Shown: piece after piece, positions 1 to 11,973 of the stretch
Position numbering within the stretch: position 1 is the first letter of the stretch
How the letters are laid out: each line of letters starts with the position of its first letter
Assembly: GCA_946803715.1 (NCBI GenBank)
Contig: CAMPET010000057.1
Location: 217,754 to 270,763 of the forward strand
From: Beroe ovata
Taxonomy: Eukaryota > Ctenophora > Nuda > Beroida > Beroidae
Length of the DNA: 53,010 bases
Direction of reading: 5' to 3'
Notes under the pieces: model-generated
What the model was told of the DNA's origin: nothing
The model's input: only the letters and a program-made list of their open reading frames with translations
Databases searched by the model: none
Position numbers and translations under genes: made by a program

Positions 1-3000
1 GGTTGGTGTGTGTGTGTGTGTGTGTGTGTGTTGGTGGGGTGTGTGAGCAAGCAGTGGTACACCATTACAAAGTAGCTTCACAGTTGTTACGAGTTATTTG
101 TTTTACGACCCTCGTTTTGTTTCAAATCTCTAGTAATAAGTTAGGGGTAGGTTCATGTTGTTGGTGAAGTACATGGTAGACCATAACAATGTACCCTATG
201 ATAGAGTGAAATAGGTACTGTACAGTGCACAATGTAGACTTTGCAGTACGTGCTCTAGATTATCATCGTGTGTTATAACTCTACAGTGACCGCACCCATA
301 TTTATCCCTAATTTGAATCTTCATTAATTTCAATTGTCCATACCTCATCAATTGGCAATTCTCTTACTCTCTGACTTGAGAATTACTTACGGCTCTCTGC
401 TGAATTTCGGGTTATGTTATGAAGGAGTAGTTCACTCTTAACATCTTAACTTCTATTGGCCTCTGATGATAGAATCCATGATAAATGAAATGAGCTCCAC
501 CAAATTGAAATGAGATTGGTTGTATGCACGATCGCCCCCACCACTTGATTATTTCTCATATCCAGCTTGTACTAATGAATCCTAGCGTTCCTTCGCGCGT
601 GCGATGTATGCGGACTGTAATAATGCTGTTGTTTCATGTCTGTTCGCATGTTCCTCGTCATAAAGTCCCATGTTATAAACTAGGTACATTGTTGCTGCTA
701 CACTGGATAGTGATTAGTGGATGTACAATTTACAATGTACTTCTAGTGTACATTGTACATTGTGCAATGTACACTGTATACTGTACAGTGTACACTGTGC
801 AGCGTACGCCGTGCGGTATACAGTATATAGTGAATACTCCAAGCTACATTGTATAATGTATCTTGCAGTATACAGTAAATTGTACAATGTACATCATACA
901 CATCATTCACACACGCACAATTACAGTCAGATGGCATGGATTTCTCGCAATACCCTACTCTTGTTATGATAGCTTGCCAGGTGTCAGTTGCTGCTGCAGG
1001 AATATATTATTTGTATTTTGGGTTTGGTTTTCACTCGTCATATTTATGATGACGGTTGACGGTGACCGCCGGCTAATGATCGGAAATCTACTCCAAATAT
1101 AGCTGGTTAGTAGAGTTAATAATAGTGAGAATACTCAACCACCAGGATAATGAATAATGATATTCAAATCATTGATAACCCCTGATTACTAGCTCTGTCT
1201 ACAGCTACCTATTCTCGGTTCCGGTCAATTATGATGAACTCATCCAGCTATCTTATTCTAGATCACGTCTATAGACTCTCAGGTTGTCTTGACTTTGGGA
1301 TGTTTAGGTTATACTTCGCCGGTGAAGCAATGACCTCTGTGCTCTGTCATTACCTATATATCTCAGTCAGAATGGTAACTTCCGATACGCGTCATAGACC
1401 CTGCCCTGACCTCTCTTCTTTAATAATAATTCTCTACAATTATATAGGTGGAGAATGACATCATTCTCTCCTCGTTCCCCCATGATATTTATGCATTCAT
1501 TGTAACATGTGTACCTCTATATGACTTGGGGATGAAAATGATTATGCCATATCATGTTGTTCACCGTGCAATGCGATGCAACATCGACTCATTGTGACGC
1601 ATATATGCTCACTGGAGAGGGCTATGCCCCCCCCCCCTTGACACACCCAGATCCTATGTTTGGTTTTGAACCACTGGTACTATGACTTTTTGCAGCTGTG
1701 CGAAATCTCTTATAATTATACTGTGACAAATGAGTTACAATTGTGACAGGTATGCGCGTTTCAGTGGTAGAGCCATTATTCATAATGCAGCGGTATGTAT
1801 CATTTTCTCATGCTTATAAGGAAGTGATTTACTGTAATTATTATAGGGGGGACTATGAATCTGTTCTGAGTTCGCACCAAACATGGACTCTCTCAACGAT
1901 TCTTTGATCTGTGGGGTTATTTACGCACTGCATAAATAGCCCCATTATGATAAATGCAGTCGTGGGGTAGCTTAGGTCGTTGTGTTGATCTTCATGGGTT
2001 CTTTTGGAAAGGGTTAACCAAATCGTTGATTATTATTGGCCAATGAGAATTAAGATACATCCACGTACTGACCTGTTCCACTATTCATGGCTATACATGG
2101 TAACCAAAACGCATGCTCGCACTCTTTATAGTGCGTCATGTGTGTGTGTTTTGACAATGTCTGTCATCAAATCTTCCCCTGGTAAATTCGAGAAAAAGTT
2201 GCGTTACACGCTCACTCCCATGCAATCTGTCCGTGTGTGCACTGGGCAGTATACAATATGGTACAATCGCCTGGGAAAGTATCAGGAGTAGTAAGGAAGT
2301 AAGTTTTCTCCATATTTTGTCCGCTCTTGGGCACCTTGTAGAAAGTGTCATTGTAAATTGTATTCTTGCAAGAAACTCCAGTCATCAAAACGCATTTATT
2401 GAGTAATTGTTTAATATTCAATGGCGTGTGTATACAATATTGGAGTCGTCGGGAGTCGTCTCAATGTTTTTCATTCAGTTGGCGCACCAATTATTCGAAA
2501 GCAAGGTTTGATGATGGCAATGGCACTGTAGCATAGCAGTCAACCTAAGTGTTGAAACCCATAGGTCCTTCGCTGTGAATATAAGATAGTGATAAGATTA
2601 GTCAAAACTGATTTTGTTTTAACCTTATTCATTATTCAACTTCCCTCCCACCTCTATTTCTACCAATAGTCTCTCATACTCCCAATGGACTCTCGTACTC
2701 CCTGCTCTGTATATAGGCCTCAACATCATACCTATACTCACTAACGAGTGGACATGAGGGGGTGTATAGACAGCAAGCTATATTCTATGTTCTACAACTT
2801 CTGTTTGCGTTCCTGTGTGCGTTTCATGCGGGCTGTCTGTAGTATGCGCTCTGCACATGGTCACTATGCTTTTCTATATCGGCGAGTTGTGCTACTGCGA
2901 ACACTGCGCGCGCGTGATTATTCTGTAGAATAAGTATATTGTGATCCCAGTATGATATATGGTGCTCAATATAGTATATGGTGCTCAATATTTCGCAGAA

Positions 3001-3362
3001 ATGCATTTCGTAATACCACGAGTATTGCAATACCACGTGATATAGTGAGTTGTATGGTCATTAGGTTTGCTTGAAACTGTAATAGCCAATGCGGTAATGT
3101 TGAGCCATATTTTGGTAGTTTGTAACGTATTTATGCGCATACAGCTGTGTTTGTACTGCAGCAGCCAGTAAGTACTGCAGTAGCCAGTAATCATCATGCT
3201 GTGACGTTAATGTTTCGATTTAGAAACAAAATTTTAAATTACATACTACTTACAATTTTGATTGCTATATCGTCGTTAACTTTCAATGTTTCATTGCCGC
3301 TACGTGGGGAGCATCAGTGTCGATTTCACGACAAATTTGACATTTTCACTCGCAGGCACTTA
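1..3362. other. Stretch with no supported gene
   Basis: No reading frame here has convincing coding character or splice context. The stretch starts with a TG microsatellite (about 7-32) and holds the GTAC-palindrome block listed separately. The short open frames have no recognisable domains and no flanking splice sites. It could contain 5' untranslated exons or the promoter of the exon-like frame at 3363, but nothing in the sequence proves that. Confidence 0.5.
719..893. repeat. GTAC/TGTACA palindrome-rich block
   Basis: About 175 bp made almost entirely of overlapping short palindromes of the TGTACA, GTATAC and AGTGTACACT kind. The left edge (TGTACAATTTAC) and the right edge (GTAAATTGTACA) are reverse complements of each other, so the whole block can fold back. 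Similar shorter stretches occur at 15535-15590, 23688-23765 and 27595-27620. It looks like a simple-sequence or satellite-like element rather than coding DNA. Confidence 0.6.
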
Positions 3363-4094
3363 ATGTCAGAAGATACTAAGGAGAAACGCTCCTTCAAAAT
3401 CCTCAGAAAGTCACCACAAGTTTCCCCCTTTTTTGGCAGAAAACCAACGAAGTCCTCAGAAAAACACCATTCATCAGACAAAAACCTGGCATCAGATAAA
3501 TGTTCAGAAGAAAGCCACCTCGAAGTCACTGAGAAACACCTGGTTTCTGCTATCGATGATTCCCTATCCACTACCCCAGTTCAGCAAGATACCAATATCA
3601 TCGGTAACATGAAAACATCACGATCAATGAAACTGAAAGCCAGTTCTCTCGGTAAATTGTTCAAGAAACGGCGTACCGTATCCCAATATTCCTCCTCCAA
3701 ATCCCCAAACCCATCACACGACGATTACCCTGGCTCAATGCCAGAGCAACAACCTACCCGGGAAGTATCATTCAGTGATGTGTTGACGAGTACACCCCTT
3801 GTCAGTGACGTCACAACAGAGTACATAGTACCCGATGGGGACAAGTCACTCGGTTTGAGCGAGGATGTCACGACCAGGTCCGACGAGAGCGGGATATTTT
3901 CACCGTCATTCCTTGAGGAACCGTTCTCTCCTCCCAGTCAGTTTAAGGGGGCCGAAAATGGTTTGGAGAGGGAGTCAAGTTATGACAAGCTGTTAGGCAA
4001 ACTGAAGATTCCTTGCATTGAACTGACAAAACCATCTTCCACCACTGACTTGATGGCGCAGCCGGAGCAAAAATCACCCGAATCCTTCAAAGAC
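3363..4094 (+). CDS. Candidate first coding exon (disordered, Ser/Lys-rich), possibly of the downstream MCTP gene
   Basis: An open frame of 244 codons from ATG 3363 runs to a good GTGAGT donor after Lys-Asp; without splicing it stops at 4116-4118. The same frame extends upstream to an ATG at 3210 that would add a hydrophobic stretch, but 3363 is preferred because a plausible acceptor (ACTCGCAG) lies just before it. The product would be soluble, low-complexity and rich in Ser, Lys, Pro and acidic residues, with a basic patch around LGKLFKKRR. MCTP proteins have disordered N-termini of this kind. The exon ends in phase 0, which is compatible with the phase-0 first C2 exon of MCTP at 17168. The link to MCTP is inferred; the frame could equally be a separate gene whose other exons I cannot find. 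Confidence 0.45.
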
Positions 4095-4419
4095 GTGAGT
4101 TTCAAGCCAATTATATAAAGTGATACCCACATTAAGTGGGCGAGAGAGTTTGGTATGAGAGTCGGAGAGTTTGGGTGAGGGAGTTTGGGTGAGAACTGAG
4201 AGAGTTTAGTTTAGGTTATCTTGCGGCTGATATTTCAGTGTGAAATATTGTGCTTGTTGGGATACAATAGTTAGATAGTTGTAACTTGTTTATTGTTAGG
4301 GTTTATGTCAATGTTGCATAGTGAACATTTTGTTCGTAGTAGTAATGTTGACTGTTGGTATCCATCAATGTATAGTTTAGACTGCAGTAGGTATGATGTG
4401 GCCTAAAACAATCCTCATT

Positions 4420-4461
4420 CCTCATTTCATGTATGTTTTAAAAAACATACATGAAATGAGG
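4420..4461. repeat. Perfect 20-bp-stem inverted repeat (hairpin)
   Basis: Two 20-bp arms (4420-4439 and 4442-4461) are exact reverse complements separated by only AA. The arm reads CCTCATTTCATGTATGTTTT. It lies about 300 bp downstream of the 3363-4118 frame. It may be the remnant of a palindromic mobile element or a structure in a transcript. Confidence 0.85.
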
Positions 4462-5786
4462 ATTTTATCAATACAGTTATTACCGTGTGATGAATTTTGT
4501 TACTGTCCTAATAACAATATAATTTCAAGGAATGAAAGGTTTTTCACAGATCTGTAAGCTCCGGTGATCCAGGGACTGGTTATTCGTCCCACATTTTCTC
4601 CGAATCAATCAGTTGGCATTGATCTCTGCGGAGCCAATTCATCACTCATCTGTGGACATTACAGTTTCTGCCTAATGTCATTAGGGTGTGAAGAGCGGGG
4701 ATAACGTTATTTTATTGACGGACGGATGTAGTATGTCCAATGTCATACTGTGACTTGAAACTGACAATGTCATGGTTGTGAAGGACATTGTCCATCCATG
4801 ACCATCTTATAGATATAACATTGTATGAGGGACATAATCAAACCACTATCTTCCTTATGTGGATGTGGGTGTCATATGTTGAATTCACGTGTAGGTATTA
4901 TAAACAGCTATAGCCTCAGACATAGCACCTTGGCAGTGTAACATCAGCAGGTGTAGAGATGTAACATGGTGAACATGGATACAAACAAATGTTTATAATA
5001 GTCCCACGTCTCCTTCTCTCGATATCTCACCGGTTATAATATCCATGACAGTGGACAATGATAGTGATAGGCAATAATGCGATGTCTCTATATTCTGTTT
5101 ATTGACACCTGCAAGTCTTTTGATCATCAGGTTATTGTCTCCATCAGGTGTCTCTACCCATTGCCCTCTGATGATAACTTGATTAACCACTGTCACACGT
5201 GTTATTGTCACTGGTATACATGTCACACCTCCAAACAACCTTGTTTAGGGACCTAACCACTACCTAGTACCTAGTGACATATGGTGACCGGCATGTGTTG
5301 TCACATAGTGTGTTATGTGATGAGCTTGCTCCATGAACACTGGGTACATAACCAGCTACTTACCTCATTATAGCTCAGCTGAGTGAAACTTCTGTGGAGG
5401 ATCGAGAGAGGGGGAGAGAGGGTGCTCTCTTTGGATGTTTTGGGTGGGTCCTGTTATAATTGTTCATGACGTCACACAACCCGAGTTTCATGTTGTTTTA
5501 TACAACCAATCGCCATTCAAACCGTCGCATTTGCTCTAGCTGGGACACGTTTCCAGTGGAGAGATTGAATTTTCGTTGGTAAAAGAGTTTTTTGTGAAAC
5601 CAGTCCGGTAATTAACACAATACATTACAAGGATCGAGTGACAAATGTGTCAATGATGCTCGGCACTTGATGACACTCATGATAGTCGAGCTTATTGTTC
5701 GGCTCTCGCGTGGAGTTAATTGCTATAAGAAGCCTCAACTTGTGCTGTTGTTGGTGCTCACAGCACCAAGTGCTGAATCCACTTGT

Positions 5787-5866
5787 GCTGATCAGTTTAT
5801 TAGCAGGCTGATCAGTTATTTATGAGACTGATCAGTCAATTAGCAGGCTGATCAGTCAAGTTTGAG
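5787..5866. repeat. 20-bp tandem array, four units
   Basis: Four consecutive 20-bp units each begin with (G/A)CTGATCAGT and end in AG (5787-5806, 5807-5826, 5827-5846, 5847-5866). Unit tails differ (TTATTAGCAG, TATTTATGAG, CAATTAGCAG, CAAGTTTGAG), so it is a moderately old minisatellite. It is rich in TGATCA palindromes. Confidence 0.8.
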
Positions 5867-8498
5867 ACCGAACGCGATTAGAACTCTCTTGTCATGGATA
5901 ATGTATGTGATACATGTTAATGAGTGGGTACACTAATTTCCTGTTTCACTCTTTGTTTAAATATTTCGAAATAATCATGATATGATGTAGAGAGAGATAT
6001 TGTTTTCAAGCACGTTTGTTCATACTTTACATCTGCATCTTTTGTTCTCTTCAGTATCTGATGCACGTATCAACTATCAATACGTCAATACCTACGTCAG
6101 AATCATACGAACTGATCAATATCAGGCGATTGTGCGAATTCGCCCTGATAACAAGCTCAGAAATCAAAATCTGATTCCAAAAGACATGAGGTTAATCCAC
6201 AAGGTCAGTATTTTGCTCGATAGGTACCTCCTTTACATCTCCTGAGATTTCCATGCCACTATAATATACTGTCACATGACAGTTATATGACAGTATCTGT
6301 CGGATGACATATCATCGACATATTACATGCCTGTTCAGTGTTCATGTACTGTTCAGCCTATAATTAGCTGCCCTAATTACTGTACATTGTCGACTCTACT
6401 CCTCAAGTCATTCATCGCGACTGTCTATGCTAATTATGACCCTGACTATGGGATTTCTGCCAAATTCCCCAAGATCAGCTAGATATCTGCTATATCCCTA
6501 TAGTTCTGCACAAGCTGTCTATAGTATGAATTCTGCTTCACTGCTCTTTCCACTCCTCTCACAACAGAATTTTTCATAGGACAGATTTCTCAGAAATCTT
6601 TTATAGCAATTCTGTTTATGTTGTTCTGACTCTTTTGAATCATTCAAGTTGTTTCCTTCGTGTCCCCAGCATTCTGAATTCAGGATTCGTCTAATTATTT
6701 CGAGTTAACATCTGCTGCTCTAGCGGCGTGTCTTGCCTCTCGCAGAGCTGTACCTGGGGCCGCTGCTGTCATGATCAAATTCCTCAGTTATCTTAACAAA
6801 AACTGGTAAAATCCATGAGAGAGAGCTACAGCCCCCAGATGGTCTATTATCATACGTGGTCAGCTTCATTGTAACGGAACTTGGATTCCACGTGTACACT
6901 GTGCGTTGTTATGGGCTCATTGCTGTGGTCTCATGCCAGGATACAGTGCTATACTAAAGAGTACGCACTATTGTATGTATACCGCGAGATATGGCCGTTG
7001 TATAGCTGTAGTTTGCTAATCAGCTATATAACGTGCCTGTGTATGTATGAGTGTGTGTGGTTAATTCATTTGATGTACAGAGCAGAAAACAAAGAAACAA
7101 AGAGTAAAATCCTCTGCATTGTGAACGCTCCCTTCGTCGTTGAGCTAAGCCTTACGTTCTGTTTCTCATTCGGTTTCTATTCGAGGGCATCCTTTCTTCA
7201 GCGTCACGCAATTTGTTTATAATTATGGCCATTCTATTCATGAATGGCCCATATCAAATATTGAGAGGGATAATGTCATTTTTCATATCTATAGATAATA
7301 GATATAAGGATCATCTTCAAGTCTAGCCAAGTCAGTAACTAGTTTCTAATTCTCTCTTCTCCAGTACTTCTTTGTATCGCAGATGCCTCTCGAGTAAGGA
7401 GTTGTTCATTGCGTTTAAACTCTTGCTTATCCACACATGTTAGGTAATACCTATGATATGGTCTGTTACTGCAATAATGAATCTGTGGTCAGGTGGTCTA
7501 TCGATGTCTGCCTATACCTGTATAGTGTCTGTCTTAGCATAATATGTCTAGATTCCGTGTATACTTTGAGGGGCAGAGAACCAAGCATAGGATACAATCT
7601 AGAACAATAGTAGAACAATTTTAGAACAATAGGGAGCCCGGAGCAGGTATATATAGTGACATCACTGCATCATGTCTGGGTTCATGGTTTGCTAATGAGA
7701 TAAGTACGCAACCAATAAGGTTCCTAATCCCCTATTTCCTGCATACTTCGACCTTGTTAACTTTTTTCTAATTGCACTTCTTTACGTTTAGGTACGGCGA
7801 TTTTGCATGCACGGAGCAGTTTTACCATGTCGAAGTGGTTTCTGATCGTTGCTGATACAAGCATATTATTGTTGCCCTGGCCTATTTTACAATCCTTTGT
7901 CCTATTGTCCTAACCATCATATGATGCGATAATGCGATATGCAATTGTTACAGAGTATGTTTATTGTGTATGTGGGTACAACATTTGCAAAGAGTCTATT
8001 CTCCCCACTATACAGGGGTGGGACATAGGTGATGTTTCCTTTGATCTTCTACCATTTTATCTTGCTTACATGTGTCGTTTCCTTGCATTGCGACATTTTC
8101 TCTGTTTTTCTTGGGTTTTTCATGACACAAGCTAAAATTGGTGATTGAGATAGGGTGAATAGAAGTAAATAGTGCCTTATATACTTTTCAGAGATTCTAG
8201 CACCACTGCAGATGCATATTTCAGTGACATAACGGTGACACTATTGCAGAGAATGTCACAAAATATCCAGTTCATCTTATGTCGCTTCCCCGGTCTCTCT
8301 TCTTTATAGTATGAAGTTATTACGGCAGTCAATAGTATGATTATAACATGCAAGATGTATCACTGATATTTGCACTTCTACCCTATAATCATGGACAATA
8401 ACTTGTTCACCATGATGGACCATGCCATGCCTCCACTGTGTTGCGATGATGACAGTGTAGTTGATAGTACACGTCTTGCTTCCTAGTTAAGACATCAA

Positions 8499-8582
8499 TT
8501 TCTAGCTGTTTTCCGGAAATTTCTAGCTGTTTTCCGGAAATTTCTAGCTGTTTTCCGGAAATTTCTAGCTGTTTTCCGGAAA
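8499..8582. repeat. 21-bp minisatellite, four units (copy A)
   Basis: Four perfect or near-perfect copies of a 21-bp unit that starts TTTCTAGCTG and ends TTCCGGAAA. The matching place in copy B has three units (11974-12036), with one substitution each in the first two. Because 21 is divisible by three it keeps a minus-strand frame open with a seven-residue repeat (SGKQLEI), but I see no other sign that this frame is coding. Confidence 0.9.
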
Positions 8583-9498
8583 TTTTTAAGAGACGCGTGG
8601 TTGCCGGTTTACGAGTCGGTGTGTCGTGCGGTAGTCGGCAGGTTTCATTGTATATTCTGCAGTATGTTCGGCCAATATATATGAGATAATGACTGAAATT
8701 GGTAGACACGACTGTTTACGCTTGTCGTGGTTTAACGGTTAGATTAGCCATGATTTCCGCTATGCGAGGCGGTGACTTCCATATTCCGGAGATTTGCTTG
8801 TTTGTGAGTAATTTTCGTGACTAGCGGTAGCTCTAGTTACCGCTTGATGGACTTTCATCCCCTATCGACATTTGTGGGAATTTTTCGAACATCTTGGTTT
8901 TGATGAGGTTTGTCTGTCAGACATTGCTTTTCCCATCAACAGACTGTCCGTCATACCACATACTGGCACGTTGTCTTGTCACGCTGTCACGATGTCTGTC
9001 ATTGTTTTACTGCGCTATACCGTGTTTTGGAGGCGGACAATATGTGCCAAATTAACCCCTGTCTATTATAACAAAATATCTTTGTATTTATAGAGGGGGA
9101 AACCTTTGACTTACACTAATTGACGGGCATTGCCACACCAAATTACAGCCTGGGAAATACCGAATATATAGACAGCCAGCAGGCCTGTTCTGTGTATATA
9201 TGCACTTGCTTTACCCTCCTAGCCAGGATTTTGGTTGCTTTGAGCAGTTGTTTCTTCCATTTTACACTTCCGAACTCCCAAAACAGTTATTCCTCCTAGC
9301 TATAGGCAGCTGTCATTGTCCGTTTAGCAGGTAATCACGTTTAGCAGGTACTATCACGACACTAATTAAATAGGTATTATCTGCCATTCCTGATGATAAT
9401 TCAGCTCAAGTTAGCTCGATAATTGTGTGTGTAGCTTTCCCTTCGATTTCCTCGATATTTTCCTAGCCGCGATCCCTCACTCTATGATCTTGCGTTGC

Positions 9499-9693
9499 GT
9501 AACCCAGTTCTTGTAGTTACAATGTCACGTGGTAACCCAGCTCGTGTAGTTACAATGTCACGTGGTAACCCAGTTCTTGTAGTTACAATGTCACGTGTAC
9601 TGCCACGTGTAGTTACAATGTCACGTGGTAACCCAGTTCTTGTAGTTACAATGTCACGTGGTAACCCAGTTCTTGTAGTTACAATGTCACGTG
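9499..9693. repeat. 33-bp minisatellite, six units (copy A)
   Basis: Six tandem units: five of 33 bp (GTAACCCAGTTCTTG... to ...TCACGTG) and one of 30 bp with a divergent start (TACTGCCACGTG). The corresponding site in copy B has only one 33-bp and one 30-bp unit. Unit lengths divisible by three keep the plus-strand frame open, repeating the peptide GNPVLVVTMSR, and also keep a minus-strand frame open. Confidence 0.92.
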
Positions 9694-9938
9694 GTACTGA
9701 GGAGCCCACAGCTGCAGAGACTACCACAGAACACAGGGACCACAGCACCACAGATGGAGCATCTTATGAGGATGTTACCTCTGCACATAGTACAGCTGAT
9801 CCCTGTATGACAGCCACAGAGAATTCCTGTACAGACAGTATCGGTACAGAGCCTACTGCTGCTACTGTAGAAGGAGTCAAGCTTGTTAGGTTTCAGGAAG
9901 ATGGCAAACAAGGTTCCGTGGAAAGCAATTCAACACAG
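9522..9938 (+). CDS. Candidate polymorphic coding exon, copy A (minisatellite plus acidic Thr/Ser/Ala-rich domain)
   Basis: From the first in-frame ATG (inside the minisatellite) 139 codons run to CAG followed by a GTAATT donor in phase 0. The first part is the repeated GNPVLVVTMSR peptide. The second, about 82 residues, is Thr-, Ala-, Ser- and Glu-rich with two Cys and ends in VKLVRFQEDGKQGSVESN, which looks like real protein. A candidate acceptor (ATTTTCCTAG) ends at 9466. The exon would join in phase to the phase-0 C2 exon of MCTP at 17168, so it may be an alternative first exon of that gene. No known domain is recognised. Coding status is inferred from an open frame kept in both copies and from the donor, so it is uncertain. 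Confidence 0.35.
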
Positions 9939-11360
9939 GTAATTTTGGTAATTTTTTGCTAATTTAGAGGTGATGTAGATTTCCAACTCCAAGTAAACAT
10001 TGTATTGGGTTTTGGTAATTGACTCAATGCCGACCTGATATTGTTTAGGTCTCTATATAAATATTGGACAGTTAAGAGTTCAGTGATACTGAATTGTTCT
10101 CAGATTACGTCCACCTTGTGTTCATTCTAAATCATGTCCAATATCCATTGTCCATTCCATATCGTGTCCAATGTCCATTGTCCAATGTCCATCCTATATC
10201 ATGTCCATTGTCCATCCATATGTGCTCCTCTCCTCTTGTGTCCAGTGATATCCCGACTTAAGTGAATTCACTTGAACACTGATCTATGTTATTGCGATGT
10301 ACTTCGATATGCTATAATCAGTTATAGTAATTGGGAGGAGAAGCTGTACATAGCCACTTGTGTATGCAGTACATTTCCATTCCTGAAGACTATGGATGCG
10401 CTGATATTCCTCAGATTCCGTGTGTGTACTTTCCTCAGATTCCGTGTGTGTACTTTCCTCAAATTGTATGTGTACTTTCCGTTATTATATCTTCGTATTC
10501 CTCCAAATTGTAATATGATATCTTAACACTTTATTTACACACCTTTACACTGCTATTGGTCTGCTACATGATATGCAAATGAAATTATGTATACACTCAC
10601 ACACTCATTTCTTGTCTGACACGAGCCCCCCTTCCCTCTTTTCTCGACCTCTCTCCTTCAATTGCCATGTGGCAGCAGTGTGCCACCTGGTCACATACCT
10701 TCATACATTCAGGATGAGGACTCTCCAATTGTCTCCGATCCAACCCCACTGATGTGGCTCATTTGCTGGACCTGTTTGTTTTGTCAGAACTATCCTGTAA
10801 ATCGTGGTCTGTCAACATATAGCACGCTCTGTGCTGGTATAGGTACTTGCTTTCCACTTCCCAGGCTTGAAATTGTAGATTCATAGTCATAATTCCGAGC
10901 TCACTGCCCAGTTCATGCCTCATGGTATGCATATTACAACACCACGACTACTTTACCGCCTGGTTTAACTTCATCGTGCGAAGGGGTTATTTGGTTACAT
11001 AGCTGCATCTATGTTTGTGTCTGTGTGTGTTTGTGTGTATCTGTCTGTATCTGTCTGTGCGGGTGTGTCTGTGTGTTTGTGTCTGCTTGTGACATGTGTC
11101 TGTGTCTGTATGTGTGTGTTTGTGTCTATGTATCTTTTCATGTGTGTTTATGGCGAGTGTGTGTGTCTGTCTTGATAGCTATAATAAACGGAACGTTTTT
11201 AATAAAAGTCCCTCTCCCCCCTCTCTCTAGTTTATTTCTTCTTGCAGAGTTGTACGTTACTACTTCTAACACATTTAACCTGTTATACAGCAGCAATATC
11301 GTATCTTACACTTCTCACACGTAACGAGTGTCTTGGTCTAGTGTTGTATACCTTGGTATA

Positions 11361-11361
11361 N
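11361..11361. other. Single N: contig join at a duplicate boundary
   Basis: The unresolved base sits between the end of copy A (CCTTGGTATA) and the start of copy B (GCTGATACAA). The same CCTTGGTATA recurs at 14671-14680, where it runs on without interruption into GTTTGTAATT. This fits a contig end rather than a biological breakpoint. Confidence 0.9.
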
Positions 11362-11973
11362 GCTGATACAAGCATATTATTGTTGCCCTGGCCTGTTTTA
11401 CAATCCTTTGTCCTAACCATCATATGATGCGATATGCAATTGTTACAGAGTATGTTTATTGTGTACGTGGATAGAACATTTGCAGAGAGTCTATTCTCCC
11501 CACTATACAGGGGTACATAGGTGATGTTTCCTTTGATCTCCTACCATGTTAACTTGCATTGCGACATTTTCTCTGTTTTTCTTGGGTTTTTCATGATACA
11601 AGCTAAAATTGGTGATTGAGATAGGGTGAATAGAAGTAAATAGTGCCTTTTATACTTTTCAGAGATTCTAGCACCACTGCAGATGCATATTTCAGTGACA
11701 TAACGGTGACACCATTGCAGGAAATGTCACAAAATATCCAGTTCATCTTATGTCGCTTCCCCGGTCTCTCTTCTTTATAGAATGAAGTTATTACGGCAGT
11801 CAATAGTATGATAATAACATGCAAGATATATCACTGATATATGCTGACACTTTTACCCTATAATTGTGGACAATAACTTGTTCACCATGATGGACCATGC
11901 CATGCCTCCACTGTGTTGCGATGATGGCAGTGCAGTTGATAGTACACGTCTTGCTTCCTAGTTAAGACATCAA

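Larger units (their letters stand above)
4095..7850. other. Non-coding stretch with hairpin and tandem repeats
   Basis: No supported gene. It contains the 4420-4461 hairpin, the 20-bp tandem array at 5787-5866, an imperfect palindrome around ACTGTCA near 6271-6300, and an exon-like segment at 6055-6203 that is treated only as a finding. If the 3363 exon belongs to MCTP, this is first-intron sequence. Confidence 0.5.
7851..11360. repeat. Near-duplicate block, copy A
   Basis: About 3.5 kb that reappears at 11362-14680 in the same orientation. The parts around 8700-9480 and 10960-11360 are almost identical to the second copy, while the middle has substitutions and small indels. The block ends exactly at the single N at 11361. 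The arrangement suggests an allelic contig rather than a true tandem duplication (see findings). It holds a 21-bp minisatellite, a 33-bp minisatellite, an exon-like frame, a 24-bp repeat of CCTCAGATTCCGTGTGTGTA type near 10410-10470, and a TG-rich tract at 11010-11170. Confidence 0.85.

Noticed and set aside
8407-8709. 100-aa minus-strand frame with SGKQLEI repeats (and its counterpart at 11882-12163)
   Set aside because: Openness is explained by a 21-bp minisatellite, and the remaining residues show no domain or splice context.
8726-8800. tRNA-like A-box (GTGGTTTAACGGTTAGA) in both copies of the duplicated block
   Set aside because: There is no matching acceptor stem, T-loop or B-box (GGTTCGANTCC) at the right distance, so no tRNA or tRNA-derived SINE can be supported.
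8872-9093. 73-aa plus-strand frame conserved between the duplicate copies (12326-12547)
   Set aside because: The copies are nearly identical throughout, so conservation carries no information; no domain or splice sites.
10709-10798. Possible exon after an ATTCAG acceptor (DEDSPIVSDPTPL...) following the polymorphic exon
   Set aside because: Copy B has an in-frame stop before any donor and copy A has only a weak donor, so an exon is not supported.
11025-11324. 99-aa frame rich in Cys, Val and Leu (also 14345-14644)
   Set aside because: It is a translation of a TG-rich tract, not a Cys-rich protein.
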